From: Dermacoccus abyssi | GTDB taxonomy: Bacteria > Actinomycetota > Actinomycetes > Actinomycetales > Dermatophilaceae | DNA length: 64,000 bases | NCBI RefSeq assembly: GCF_034541975.1 | Contig: NZ_JAVYJM010000001.1 | Reading direction: 5' to 3' (one strand) | Shown: piece after piece, positions 45,491 through 53,467 of the stretch | How the letters are laid out: each line of letters starts with the position of its first letter | How positions within the stretch are numbered: position 1 is the stretch's first letter | Notes under the pieces: generated by a model | Told to the model about the DNA's origin: nothing | Databases searched by the model: none | The model's input: the letters and a program-made list of their open reading frames with translations, nothing else | Program-made: the position numbers and the translations under genes

Positions 45491-48148
45491 TCATGCTTCG
45501 CGGCGGGTCAGCGGCGGCGTGCGCCGGGCGAACGTCATCGAGATCGCCGCGGCGAGCAGGGGCACGCCGACGAGCAGGATGAGCAGCAGCCACCAGGGAA
45601 CCACATAGGTTCCGGGGACGCTCGTGGCGCCGGTCTCGGTGTAAGCCGTTCCGGTGGCGTCCCGCGCCAGGATGAGGCCAGGCACGAGACCGATGGCGAT
45701 GCCGACCACACTGCCGATGAATCCGATCGCCGCGGCGTGGGCGCCGACGATGCGGCGGCGCATCCCCAGCGGTGCTCCGACCGTGGCGAGCGTGGCCGCG
45801 TCGGCGCGTGACTCGGCATCGTTGAGCAGGGTCGAGATGACCGTTGTGATGATGACGAGCAGTCCGGCGAGCACCGTCAGCGCGAGCAGAATCTGACTCA
45901 TGGGGCTCGAGTAGCCGCGCTCGACATAGAGATCCAGGCCGAACGGGGCTGCAGCTTTGAGCTGCGCTTCCATCCGCGTGTCGATACCTCCTGCCGGCGC
46001 GACGTTCAGGGCATAGATCTCCGTCGGCACCTCGTGCTTCGCGGCGGTCGAACGCAACATGATCGCCGTGGTGTCACGGTCGGTCTTCATCGTGTCGTTG
46101 ATCCGCTTCTCGGGAATCGGGGCCGCCTTGAGCGAAACCGGCGTGCACGAGCTGGTCTTGGTTCGGCCGGTGTCGGTCCACTCGGCCACGAAGCGCTTAA
46201 GCGTGATGGTGTGGGGGCCCTGACGGGCCGGAGTCAGGATCTTCGCCGAGACCGAGCTCTTGGCCCCTGTCGAGAGCAGTACCCCGCCGCTCTCAAGGAC
46301 CGAGCGCTGGGTCTCGCTCAGACCGAGGCGGTCCATGCCGCTGGCGTCGATGTACGTGGTCTCCAGCGACGCCGAGTCGAGGTAATCACCGGCCGTGGGA
46401 CAACTCTCGGCGAAGCCGATGAATTTCTCCCCGTTGTCCCTGTTCACCCACAGGGGGACGATCGGCGACGCGATGCGGCGTGCCGCGGCCAGGCCTGCGT
46501 CGACCTCCGCTTGCGTGCGGGGTTGTGTGCCGATGCCGCTGTAGTTCGTGAACTGTCCGGTCCCCATCGGGACGCTCGGCGTGTACGTGGCGCGCTCGTG
46601 CGCGTCAACGCTGGACGCGAGGACGGTGACGCCGGTGCACACGGCCACCGTGGCCAGCACGGCACCCACGGACGCCGTGGCCCGTGTGCGCTGACGGCTG
46701 ACGTCACGCACGGCGATGCGTGCCGTGAGGGGAAGGTGCCCCGCCAGTTTGCCGGCGGCCATGAGAACGTACGGCACGGCGAGGACGGCGCCGCCGAAGA
46801 ACAGTGGCACGCCGACGTAGGCGAGGAGCGTCTGCTGAGAGGTGTCGTCATTGTCGAGCGTGACGGCCCGGTAGAGGCACAGCGTCCCGAGGACGACACC
46901 GATGACGCCGACGACCGGCAGGCGTCGCTTGACCGTGCGCGACGAGACCTGGCCGCGCAGAGCCGCGAGAAGGTTGGTGCGGCCGGCTGCCATCGCCGGT
47001 GCGAATGCCGCGACGAGCGAGGCGAACGTCGCGACGGCGACAATCGCGAGCATCCAGCTGACGCGGATGTCGATCGGTGGAGTGATGCCGTAGAAGCGGA
47101 CCCGGCTGAAGTGACCGGCAGCGGCGCCCAGCGCGGTGCCGAGCAGCGTGGCCACCACGGCCGTCAGGGCGCCGAGGAGCATCGCCTCGGCCATGACCAT
47201 GCGGCGCAACATGCCGCGCGTACCACCGTTGGCGGCGACGAGCCCGAGCGTGCGGCGTTGACGCGTGGCACTCGCAGCGAAGGCGGGAGCGGCGAGCAGC
47301 GCCGTCACGGCGACGAACGCCATCGTGCCGACGGCAATGCCGAGAGCCATACCGGGGTCGGTGGCCGTGGGTGCGACTTCTTCCTCGATGGCGGTACCCG
47401 GTGAGCTCACGGTGAGGCCGTACTTCTGCCACGACCGAGCTTCTGAAGAACTCCACGCCCGGGAGTCGGAGACGAGGAAGCTCACGTTCGTCGGACGAAC
47501 GCCCTCGGGTGCCGGCCCGACGACGGCGACGCCGGGCACTCCGGCGCTGGTCACCCCGACCACTGTCACGGGGCTGGCGCTACCGTCGTGCACGCGCATG
47601 CCCAGCGGGCCGCTGGTGGGCAGGCCGATGATCCGTCCGTAGTCGGTGATGACGACCTCACCCGGCCGTTGGGGAGCCCGCCCCTCCTTGATCCTGAACT
47701 GCTGGCGCAGGATGGGGCTGGTGAGGTCGGTGAGCACCACCGAGCCTCTCGTGGCCGTGAAACCTGACCCGTTCGGTACCGGCGAGAAGACGCCGTACTC
47801 CTCGCTGAGGCCGATGGCAGGCGCGTCGGCCTGGCGCGAGATCTCGGTTGCAGTGGGGGGCTCGGCCTGCGTGACTTTGCGACCCGAGGCCGGGAAGGCC
47901 GTGATCGCCCGCGCGCCGGATGCCTGCTCGTCGTTGACCGTCACGACGGCACTGACCCCCCGGGAGCGCATCGCGGCGTCCTCCCCGGGCGAGATGTCCA
48001 CCGTTGCGATCGCCGCGAGTCCCGCGGCCATGACGAGAACGGGCAGAAAGATGAGCAGGGCAGCGAGGGCCGAGCGGCCCTTGTAGCGCTTGAGGTCGCG
48101 CGCGGCGAGGCGGAGCGGTAGGCGCCAACCGCTGAGGGGAGCAGACAT
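45491..48148 (-). CDS. Large FtsX-type ABC transporter permease
   Basis: An 885-residue permease with two FtsX units. An N-terminal helix (SALAALLIFLPVLVMAAGLAAI) and a long external domain are followed by the first three-helix core (about 305-440, TMAFVAVTALLAAPAFA...). A second helix near 500, a second external domain and a second core (about 760-880, AIGFIGSVVGIAIGLVPGLILA) complete it. Such long permeases move peptides or lipids. GGAGG lies eight bases before ATG 48148. Its 3' end is 10 bp from the padR start. Confidence 0.88.
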   Translation of the reverse strand: MSAPLSGWRLPLRLAARDLKRYKGRSALAALLIFLPVLVMAAGLAAIATVDISPGEDAAMRSRGVSAVVTVNDEQASGARAITAFPASGRKVTQAEPPTATEISRQADAPAIGLSEEYGVFSPVPNGSGFTATRGSVVLTDLTSPILRQQFRIKEGRAPQRPGEVVITDYGRIIGLPTSGPLGMRVHDGSASPVTVVGVTSAGVPGVAVVGPAPEGVRPTNVSFLVSDSRAWSSSEARSWQKYGLTVSSPGTAIEEEVAPTATDPGMALGIAVGTMAFVAVTALLAAPAFAASATRQRRTLGLVAANGGTRGMLRRMVMAEAMLLGALTAVVATLLGTALGAAAGHFSRVRFYGITPPIDIRVSWMLAIVAVATFASLVAAFAPAMAAGRTNLLAALRGQVSSRTVKRRLPVVGVIGVVLGTLCLYRAVTLDNDDTSQQTLLAYVGVPLFFGGAVLAVPYVLMAAGKLAGHLPLTARIAVRDVSRQRTRATASVGAVLATVAVCTGVTVLASSVDAHERATYTPSVPMGTGQFTNYSGIGTQPRTQAEVDAGLAAARRIASPIVPLWVNRDNGEKFIGFAESCPTAGDYLDSASLETTYIDASGMDRLGLSETQRSVLESGGVLLSTGAKSSVSAKILTPARQGPHTITLKRFVAEWTDTGRTKTSSCTPVSLKAAPIPEKRINDTMKTDRDTTAIMLRSTAAKHEVPTEIYALNVAPAGGIDTRMEAQLKAAAPFGLDLYVERGYSSPMSQILLALTVLAGLLVIITTVISTLLNDAESRADAATLATVGAPLGMRRRIVGAHAAAIGFIGSVVGIAIGLVPGLILARDATGTAYTETGATSVPGTYVVPWWLLLILLVGVPLLAAAISMTFARRTPPLTRREA

Positions 48149-48149
48149 G

Positions 48150-48455
48150 TCAGCCCTCCTTGCGGGCGGCGGCCCGGGCCGCCATGACGAGAGCGCCGGC
48201 GGCGGACGCAGCGAGCACGATCTGAGCCCTCGTGGAATCGAAAAGCACACCGTCGAGGTAGGCCGTGTCCTCGGCCGTCGCCGCCGACGGCGTGCCGTGG
48301 GTCGGTGCCCACGTGCTCACGGCGACGGGCCCGGCAGCCTCGGCGTGGGAGGGCTCGGCGCTCGCGGTAGCGACCTGGGCGCCGGCGCCCATCAGGGTGA
48401 GCAGCAGCGATGCGGCGGCGATGCGGCGGGCCGGGACGCGGGAGGACTTCGTCAT
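48150..48455 (-). CDS. Small membrane-anchored protein of the PadR-ABC cassette
   Basis: A 101-residue protein with a signal-peptide-like N-terminus (RIAAASLLLTLMGAGAQVATASA), a hydrophilic 40-residue exposed part and a C-terminal helix (IVLAASAAGALVMAARAAARK). It is coupled to both neighbours: its start overlaps the ATPase stop by 4 bp and its stop is one base from the permease start. No known family is recognised. A transporter accessory role is inferred only from position. Confidence 0.68.
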   Translation of the reverse strand: MTKSSRVPARRIAAASLLLTLMGAGAQVATASAEPSHAEAAGPVAVSTWAPTHGTPSAATAEDTAYLDGVLFDSTRAQIVLAASAAGALVMAARAAARKEG

Positions 48456-49174
48456 GACGTCACCTGCTCGCTCGTCTCGGCGCCCTCCGGGAGGTCGCCC
48501 ACGACGTCGACGACGGCACCGTCACGCAGGTTGACGATGCGGTCGGCCCACGAGGCGTGACGAGAGTCGTGGGTGACGAGCAGAACGGCAGCGCCCGCGT
48601 CACAGCGGTCACGCAGCACCATGAGCACCTCTTCGCCGGTGACGGAGTCGAGGGCACCGGTCGGCTCGTCGGCGAGCACGAGGCTGCGGTCGCCGACGAG
48701 CGACCGAGCGATCGCGACGCGCTGCTGCTGGCCGCCCGACATCTCCTCGGGGTAGCGGTCGGCGAGATCCTCGAGGCCGACCGACGCGAGCGCAGCGATG
48801 CCGGCCTTGCGGGCGTCGCGGGTGCTGAGGCCGTCGAGTTCGAGAGGCAGGGCGGCGTTCTCGGCGGCGGTCAGTGCCGGGACGAGGTTGAGGTCCTGGA
48901 AGACGAATCCGACGCGCGTACGGCGAAGCGCCGCCATCTCCCGCTGCGGCAGCCCGACGATCGAGGTGCCGCCGACGAGTACGTCACCGGACGACGGGGC
49001 GTCGAGGCCTCCGGCCATGTTGAGCAGCGTCGACTTGCCCGAGCCCGACGGCCCCATGACGGCGACGAGCTCGCCCGGGTAGAGCGCGAGGTCGACCTTG
49101 CGCAGAGCATAGACGTCACCGGCCGGTGACGTGTGGGTCTTGCTGACGTGTCGCAGCTCGAGTGTCGGCTTCAT
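48452..49174 (-). CDS. ABC transporter ATP-binding protein (MacB type)
   Basis: A 240-residue ATPase with Walker A GPSGSGKST (about residues 44-52), Q-loop FVFQDLN, signature MSGGQQQRVAIARSL, Walker B LVLADEPTGALD and the VTHDSRH switch. It heads the cassette with a GGAGGGAAC ribosome-binding site before ATG 49174. It powers the permease encoded two genes downstream. Confidence 0.93.
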   Translation of the reverse strand: MKPTLELRHVSKTHTSPAGDVYALRKVDLALYPGELVAVMGPSGSGKSTLLNMAGGLDAPSSGDVLVGGTSIVGLPQREMAALRRTRVGFVFQDLNLVPALTAAENAALPLELDGLSTRDARKAGIAALASVGLEDLADRYPEEMSGGQQQRVAIARSLVGDRSLVLADEPTGALDSVTGEEVLMVLRDRCDAGAAVLLVTHDSRHASWADRIVNLRDGAVVDVVGDLPEGAETSEQVTS

Positions 49175-49257
49175 CTTCGTTCCCTCCGTGAGGATCGGTC
49201 CGGTTCGCCGTTCTCTCCCCGAGACGACGAACCGGACCTGCTCCCGTTCCGTCCGCG

Positions 49258-49301
49258 CATACGCAGTATGTATACCCGGTATGGAGATGTATACCGGGTA
49301 T
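49258..49301. promoter_or_regulatory. PadR-type operator repeats
   Basis: ATACCCGGTAT (49272-49282) and ATACCGGGTAT (49291-49301) form an 11-bp-arm inverted repeat with an 8-bp spacer. A second smaller repeat, CATACGCAGTATG, lies at 49258-49270. They sit 84-127 bp before the ATPase start. PadR proteins bind short paired ATAC/GTAT-like or ATGT/ACAT sequences, so this is the likely site of the cassette's own regulator. Confidence 0.65.
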
Positions 49302-49387
49302 GTCGATGAGGGCGCAAGGGCGACACGCACGAGCCCACGGCGAGCAATGCGCTCGTCGTGGGCTCGGTCAACGGAGTGGCTGTGCGA

Positions 49388-50365
49388 TCAGACGGTGAGG
49401 AGCACCTTGCCGATGTGCTGCGAGGCGGCGAGCTCGCGGTGGGCGTCGGCCGCCCGGGTGAGGGGGTAGGTGGCGTGCACGATCGGACGCACCGCGCCGG
49501 ATTCGACGAGCGGCCAGACGTTTTCGCGCACGTGCGCGACGATGGCGGCCTTCTCCTCGCGCGGGCGTGAGCGCAGACCCGTCGCGGTGATCTGCGCACG
49601 CTTGGCGAGCAGCTTCGACAGGTCGAGTTCGGCCCTCGTCCCGCCCTGCATGCCGATGACGACGAGCCGCCCGCTTGGCGCGAGAGCCGCGATGTTGCGT
49701 TCGAGGTACTTGGCTCCGACGACATCGAGGATGACGTTCGCACCGCCTTCGGCGTCCATCGCGTCGACGAAGTCGTCCTCGCGATAGTTGATGAGAATGT
49801 CTGCTCCGAGCGCCTTGCAGGCGGCGAGCTTCTCCGCCGAGCCGGCCGTCACGGCGACGCGGGCGCCGGACGCCTTGGCGAGCTGGATGGCCATCGTGCC
49901 GATGCCACTGCCGCCGCCGTGGACGAGGACGAGTTCGCCGGGTTGGAGGTCGGCCGTGAGGAAGACGTTCGACCAGACGGTGGAGGCAACCTCCGGGAGC
50001 GCTGCTGCGGTGACGAGGTCAATGCCGTGGGGGACCGGCAGGATCTGGCCGACCGGGGCCACGACGTACTCGGCGTAACCGCCTCCGGCAAGGAGCGCGC
50101 AGACCTCGTCGCCGACCTTCCACCCCAGCGTGTCGGTTCCGACGGCCTCGATCGTGCCGGAGACCTCGAGCCCCGGAAGCTCCGATTCGCCGGGCGGCGG
50201 CGGATAGAAACCCTGACGCTGCATGAGGTCCGCGCGGTTGACGCCTGCAGCCGCGACGCGGATGAGCACCTCGTCGCCGGCGAGGTCTGCGGGGCTGGGC
50301 GTGTCGACGTCGGCGGGAGTGAGGACGCTCTCGTCACCGAACTCGGGCAGCGTGATAGCGAGCAT
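49388..50365 (-). CDS. NAD(P)H-quinone oxidoreductase, PIG3/QOR type
   Basis: A 325-residue zinc-less medium-chain dehydrogenase. It shows GVNRADLMQRQGFYPPPPG, the quinone-oxidoreductase signature, and a nucleotide fold VLVHGGGSGIGTMAIQLAKA. Related enzymes reduce quinones with NADPH and protect from oxidative stress. The sequence starts at ATG 50365. It is divergent from the ferritin gene by 101 bp, so they may share a stress promoter. Confidence 0.9.
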   Translation of the reverse strand: MLAITLPEFGDESVLTPADVDTPSPADLAGDEVLIRVAAAGVNRADLMQRQGFYPPPPGESELPGLEVSGTIEAVGTDTLGWKVGDEVCALLAGGGYAEYVVAPVGQILPVPHGIDLVTAAALPEVASTVWSNVFLTADLQPGELVLVHGGGSGIGTMAIQLAKASGARVAVTAGSAEKLAACKALGADILINYREDDFVDAMDAEGGANVILDVVGAKYLERNIAALAPSGRLVVIGMQGGTRAELDLSKLLAKRAQITATGLRSRPREEKAAIVAHVRENVWPLVESGAVRPIVHATYPLTRAADAHRELAASQHIGKVLLTV

Positions 50366-50411
50366 GTTTCGAGCCTATGTGACGAAGCTCCGCGCGGGAC
50401 GGGGCGGGTGG

Positions 50412-50433
50412 TCAGGCTTGCCTCGTCTCACCT
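50412..50433 (+). promoter_or_regulatory. Possible iron-box-like site before ferritin
   Basis: TCAGGCTTGCCTCGTCT, with CACCT following, partly matches the IdeR/DtxR consensus (about 12 of 17 positions with the inner AGG...GCCT kept), 34 bp before the ferritin start. It is below the level I would call firmly. Confidence 0.25.
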
Positions 50434-50466
50434 GCGCCACGCCGAATGAAGTGGCACGATGCAGAT

Positions 50467-50976
50467 ATGAAGCTAAGCGCAGATCTCGAAAAGGCATTCA
50501 ACGACCAGATCACCCTCGAGTTCGAGGCCTCGATCGTCTACCGCCAGCTCGCCATCGAGCTCGACGCTATGGACCTCCCGGGCATGGCTGCGTGGCTGCG
50601 GCACCAGGCGGACGAGGAGATCGTCCACGCCAACAAGTTCATCGACCACTTGCTCGACCGCGACAACCACCCGAAGATCGGCTCCCAGATGGCTCCGAGC
50701 GTCGAGGTTTCGACCGTGCTCGACGCCTTCGAAGCGGCCTACGCGCACGAGAAGAAGGTCTCGGAATCGATCCGCGAGCTGTACCGCTCCGCCGATTCCG
50801 AGGGTGACCTCGACTCGCGTCCGCTGCTCAACTGGTTCCTCACCGAGCAGATCGAGGAAGAGGCGACGGTCAGCGAGATCGTCGGTCGCGTCGAACTCAT
50901 CAAGGACGACGGCCCTGGCCTCCTGCGCCTCGACGAGGAGCTCGGCCAGCGCCCCACGCGTTCGACCGAGGGCTGA
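50467..50976 (+). CDS. ftn: Ferritin
   Basis: A 169-residue four-helix ferritin that stores iron as ferric mineral. The ferroxidase residues are present: Glu in TLEFEAS (about 18), the ADEEIVHANKF motif (Glu and His about 50-54) and Glu in TEQIEEEATV. It lacks the heme-binding Met expected of bacterioferritin. A strong terminator follows. The ATG at 50467 is at the family start; the weak upstream site may allow iron control. Confidence 0.93.
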   Translation: MKLSADLEKAFNDQITLEFEASIVYRQLAIELDAMDLPGMAAWLRHQADEEIVHANKFIDHLLDRDNHPKIGSQMAPSVEVSTVLDAFEAAYAHEKKVSESIRELYRSADSEGDLDSRPLLNWFLTEQIEEEATVSEIVGRVELIKDDGPGLLRLDEELGQRPTRSTEG

Positions 50977-50998
50977 TCCGAGGTTCCTCCGGACGCAG

Positions 50999-51042
50999 AA
51001 AGCGGCCGGTACCTGCTCATCCGAGCGGGTACCGGCCGCTTT
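50999..51042 (+). terminator. Terminator of ferritin (possibly shared with tetR)
   Basis: Perfect 15-bp arms AAAGCGGCCGGTACC (50999-51013) and GGTACCGGCCGCTTT (51028-51042), with A and T flanks. It lies between the convergent ferritin and TetR genes and can stop both. Confidence 0.85.
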
Positions 51043-51060
51043 TCACGTGCCGGAGAGGCG

Positions 51061-51642
51061 TTAGGCCGTGGCAGCCACGTGCACGCGGGGAAGCGTGCGT
51101 GCCTGATCGATGAGGTGGTGCTCGACGGTGTCGAGCGATGCAGCCGTGCGGGCTGCGCGTGCCACGGTCGTGGCACCGTTGAGGGAGCAGAAGGCGAGGG
51201 TGGCGAAGGAGCGGGCAGCCTCGGGCTCGACGCCGCACTCGCGGAGGCCGTCGCTCAGGGCGTCGACGAACGTGGCGAAGACCACGGCGCATCGGTCGAG
51301 CTGTTCGGTGTTCTCCGCTGCGACGGTGACGGCGGTGGCGGAGCAACCCACTTCGAATTCGCGGTCGAGAACGTACGCGCGGTAGCCGTCGAGCACCGAA
51401 CGAACGAACTGCTCGGGGTTGACGCGGCAGATGGAGCCGATCCACTCCACGAAGGACTCCGCGCTTGCATCGAGAGCAGCAAGGACGAGTTCCTGCTTTC
51501 CCCCGGGGAAGTGGTGGTAGATCGAGCCGCGCGGGGTGCGCGTTGCCTGGGTGACCTCCGCGAACGAGGTGGATTGGAGGCCGCGTCGCGACAACAGGTC
51601 GCAAGCGCCCACGATCATGCGCTGACGCACGTTCTTGGCCAT
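51061..51642 (-). CDS. TetR-family transcriptional regulator
   Basis: A 193-residue repressor. The N-terminal helix-turn-helix is MIVGACDLLSRRGLQSTSFAEVTQATRTPRGSIYHHFPGGKQEL, resembling the LmrA/YxaF subgroup that controls multidrug genes. AGGAGG precedes ATG 51642 at good spacing. No target gene is adjacent on the upstream side: 790 bp of gene-free DNA follow, with a TetR-type palindrome at 51751. Confidence 0.9.
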   Translation of the reverse strand: MAKNVRQRMIVGACDLLSRRGLQSTSFAEVTQATRTPRGSIYHHFPGGKQELVLAALDASAESFVEWIGSICRVNPEQFVRSVLDGYRAYVLDREFEVGCSATAVTVAAENTEQLDRCAVVFATFVDALSDGLRECGVEPEAARSFATLAFCSLNGATTVARAARTAASLDTVEHHLIDQARTLPRVHVAATA

Positions 51643-51750
51643 GAAACATCCTCCTGTGGGGCGTGCAGTGCGGTCGTGCCGCCTGCGAGCGATCATGCTG
51701 ACTAGTGGTCCCACGCCGAGTGACGTTGGCATGGCACACGATACGCGAAT

Positions 51751-51770
51751 ATTTGGACGGTCGTCCGAAT
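51751..51770. promoter_or_regulatory. TetR operator-like palindrome
   Basis: ATTTGGACGGTCGTCCGAAT has 9-bp arms around GT with one mismatch, 109 bp before the TetR start. TTGGACG/CGTCC sites are typical of autoregulated TetR repressors. Confidence 0.6.
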
Positions 51771-52199
51771 CCCTGTTGGGTCCGGGGCCCTGGTCGAACA
51801 ATGGGTGGCAGCCCGATCCTAAGGCTCTGAAGAAACCAGATGGTTGGTTGTTAGACAATGTATCGTACGCCCGGGTTGGCGGGCGGAAGAGAGTGCAGTG
51901 ACTTCTTACTGAGATCGCCCCGATGCGCTGCGAAACGGGTTCCGTTTCGCGGAGTTGGAAAATCGTCCAACTGTGGTGAGGTGGCCCGTTTTGCCCGTCA
52001 CGTCGGGGGATTGTCGGCCCCGAGTGCGCGCAAAGCGGCGTGACGGGACCTTGGTCCCCACTTTTCGATCTGGTGGAAATGAGGGGCACTTTGGGGTGTG
52101 TGGCCCCTCCCTGTGGGTGGAGGGTGCGTCCTCAGTGGCTGGAGTGGGCGTCATCGGTTCGTCGAGTGGTCCGACCGACAGGCGGTGGGCCTTCTCCCT

Positions 52200-52292
52200 C
52201 GTGCTTCATCAGATACGAATGGACCCCCACCCAGGGCGACTTCGTCGCTGGCCCGGGCGGGGGTCCGTTCGTATCTGGCGGTGGCGGTGGGA
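52200..52292. repeat. First copy of the tRNA-linked 93-bp direct repeat
   Basis: It is nearly identical to 52353-52446 apart from three substitutions and one missing base. It contains the same long hairpin (arms starting AGATACGAA and ending TTCGTATCT) and ends with GGCGGTGGCGGTGGGA, which at the other copy is the 3' end of tRNA-Ser(CGA). It carries no tRNA itself. Confidence 0.8.
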
Positions 52293-52352
52293 GCCGTCGT
52301 GACGCGCGGGGCTCGCTGTCGCTCGCTCGCGCGTCACTCCTCCCAAATCCCC

Positions 52353-52446
52353 CGTGCTTCATCAGATACGAATGGACCCCCACCCAGGGCGACTTCGTCG
52401 CTGGTCCTGGGTGGGGGTCCGTTCGTATCTGGCGGTGGCGGTGGGA
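52353..52446. repeat. Second copy of the tRNA-linked repeat
   Basis: The right copy starts CGTGCTTCATCAG and runs into the last 14 bases of the tRNA-Ser gene. Its stem is near perfect (52364-52388 with 52406-52430: 24 pairs and one mismatch), with a nested GCGAC/GTCGC hairpin in the loop. It lies directly past the tRNA on its transcribed strand, so this copy may help termination or 3' processing although it has no T-tract. Confidence 0.8.
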
Positions 52447-52519
52447 TTTGAACCCACGGTGGAGTCACCCCCACACACGCTTTCGAGGCGTGCTCCTTAG
52501 GCCGCTCGGACACGCCACC
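52433..52519 (-). tRNA. tRNA-Ser (anticodon CGA)
   Basis: The minus strand folds as a class II tRNA. The acceptor stem is GGTGGCG/CGCCACC, the anticodon stem-loop CACGC-CTCGAAA-GCGTG places CGA for serine UCG codons, a long variable arm follows, and the T loop is GTTCAAAT. CCA is not encoded. Confidence 0.95.
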
Positions 52520-52600
52520 GCCAGAAAGATTACAACAGTGGGTCACTGAGTCAAAAACGGGATGACCGGGGCGTGAGGAATGTCGTAAGCCCGCTGGTGA

Positions 52601-53116
52601 TCAGGAGCAGCTGGGTGAGGCGGACGGCTTCTCCGCGGCCTTCTCGAGCGTCGGGAACTGCGGGCCGACGACAACATCGACACCAGCGCCGTCGCGCCCG
52701 TCCTGGACGAGCCTCGCGCCCGGGACGCGTGGCTCGACGTACTTCTTGGCGTTATGGGCTCCGCCCGGACCGAACCGAATCTCGCCCACGTCCGAGATCT
52801 TCTTCTTGTACGGGTCGTTGCTCACCGTGCCGACATTGAACTCGTACGTTCGCAGGGCGTCGGCGGCGTCACCGGCAGCGCCCTTCGGCCCGCCCGCGTT
52901 GTAGACGTTGACGGGGAACGTGGCCTGAGGCGGCAGCGATGTCGTCGTGCCGCTGGGGCACTCGCCGGCCTTCGGCTTGCTCGGCTGGGACATGAACGTG
53001 GCGGCGAAGACGACGGAGCCGATGACCAGGAGGGCGCAGAGCGTCAGGATCGCCAACGAGCGCCGCTCGCGCCGACGGCGGGCACGCTCGAGACCGTTGT
53101 CGCGGACGTAGCTCAC
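52601..53116 (-). CDS. LytR_C-domain membrane protein, single domain
   Basis: A 171-residue protein with a basic N-terminus, one membrane helix (SLAILTLCALLVIGSVVFAATF) and an external LytR C-terminal domain (FPVNVYNAGGPKGAAGDAADAL, then RFGPGGAHNAKKYVEPRVPGA and VDVVVGPQF). This domain occurs at the end of LytR-CpsA-Psr wall-polymer ligases; as a stand-alone it may assist them. GTG 53116 overlaps the upstream stop by 4 bp. Confidence 0.85.
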   Translation of the reverse strand: MSYVRDNGLERARRRRERRSLAILTLCALLVIGSVVFAATFMSQPSKPKAGECPSGTTTSLPPQATFPVNVYNAGGPKGAAGDAADALRTYEFNVGTVSNDPYKKKISDVGEIRFGPGGAHNAKKYVEPRVPGARLVQDGRDGAGVDVVVGPQFPTLEKAAEKPSASPSCS

Positions 53117-53406
53117 AGCGAAAGCACCCTGGCGTGGAACGTGGAACGCTGCTGCAACGCGGCGCGCAGGGCGCGGTGCAGGCCGTCCTCGAGGTACAGC
53201 TCGCCGCTGTAGGCGACGACGTGCGCGAAGATGTCCCCGTAGAAGGTCGAATCCTGCGAAAGCAGCGCCGAGAGATCGAGCGTGGCGCGGGTGGTCGTCA
53301 GATCTGCGAGGCGGACGACACGCGGCGTGATCGGCGACCAGTCCTTGGGCGTCACGAGGCCGTGGTCGGGGTAGGGGCGCGAGTCGCCGACGGCCTTGAA
53401 GATCAC
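53113..53406 (-). CDS. Small conserved actinobacterial protein (sometimes called VapB-like)
   Basis: A 97-residue protein with the pattern GDSRPYPDHG, RVVRLADLTTTRATLDLSALL, FYGDIFAHVV and ELYLEDGLHRALRAALQQR. I have seen this pattern only in actinobacteria, often beside LytR_C genes. It is sometimes labelled a VapB-type antitoxin, but there is no VapC toxin beside it, so a toxin-antitoxin role is doubtful. It overlaps the next gene by 4 bp. Confidence 0.8.
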   Translation of the reverse strand: MIFKAVGDSRPYPDHGLVTPKDWSPITPRVVRLADLTTTRATLDLSALLSQDSTFYGDIFAHVVAYSGELYLEDGLHRALRAALQQRSTFHARVLSL

Positions 53407-53467
53407 GGCCTCATTTTATGCGCGTCGTCTACTGCGCGTGCACACACGCGCCGGATATTGTCGCCGC

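Larger units (their letters stand above)
51643..52432. other. Gene-free stretch of about 790 bp
   Basis: No reading frame here resembles a protein. Besides the TetR palindrome it holds a hairpin GCGAAACGG/CCGTTTCGC (51930-51950), a GGGACC/GGTCCC hairpin (52044-52057), two copies of a 93-bp repeat, and a 10-bp inverted repeat between those copies (52299-52308 with 52328-52337). It could hide a small RNA, but I see no promoter or conserved family. Confidence 0.5.

Noticed and set aside
52200..52446. CRISPR array
   Set aside because: There are only two copies, the unit is 93 bp and forms a long hairpin, and no spacers or Cas genes are present.
53113..53406. VapB antitoxin of a toxin-antitoxin pair
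   Set aside because: No VapC-type PIN toxin is adjacent and the gene is coupled to a LytR_C gene instead.
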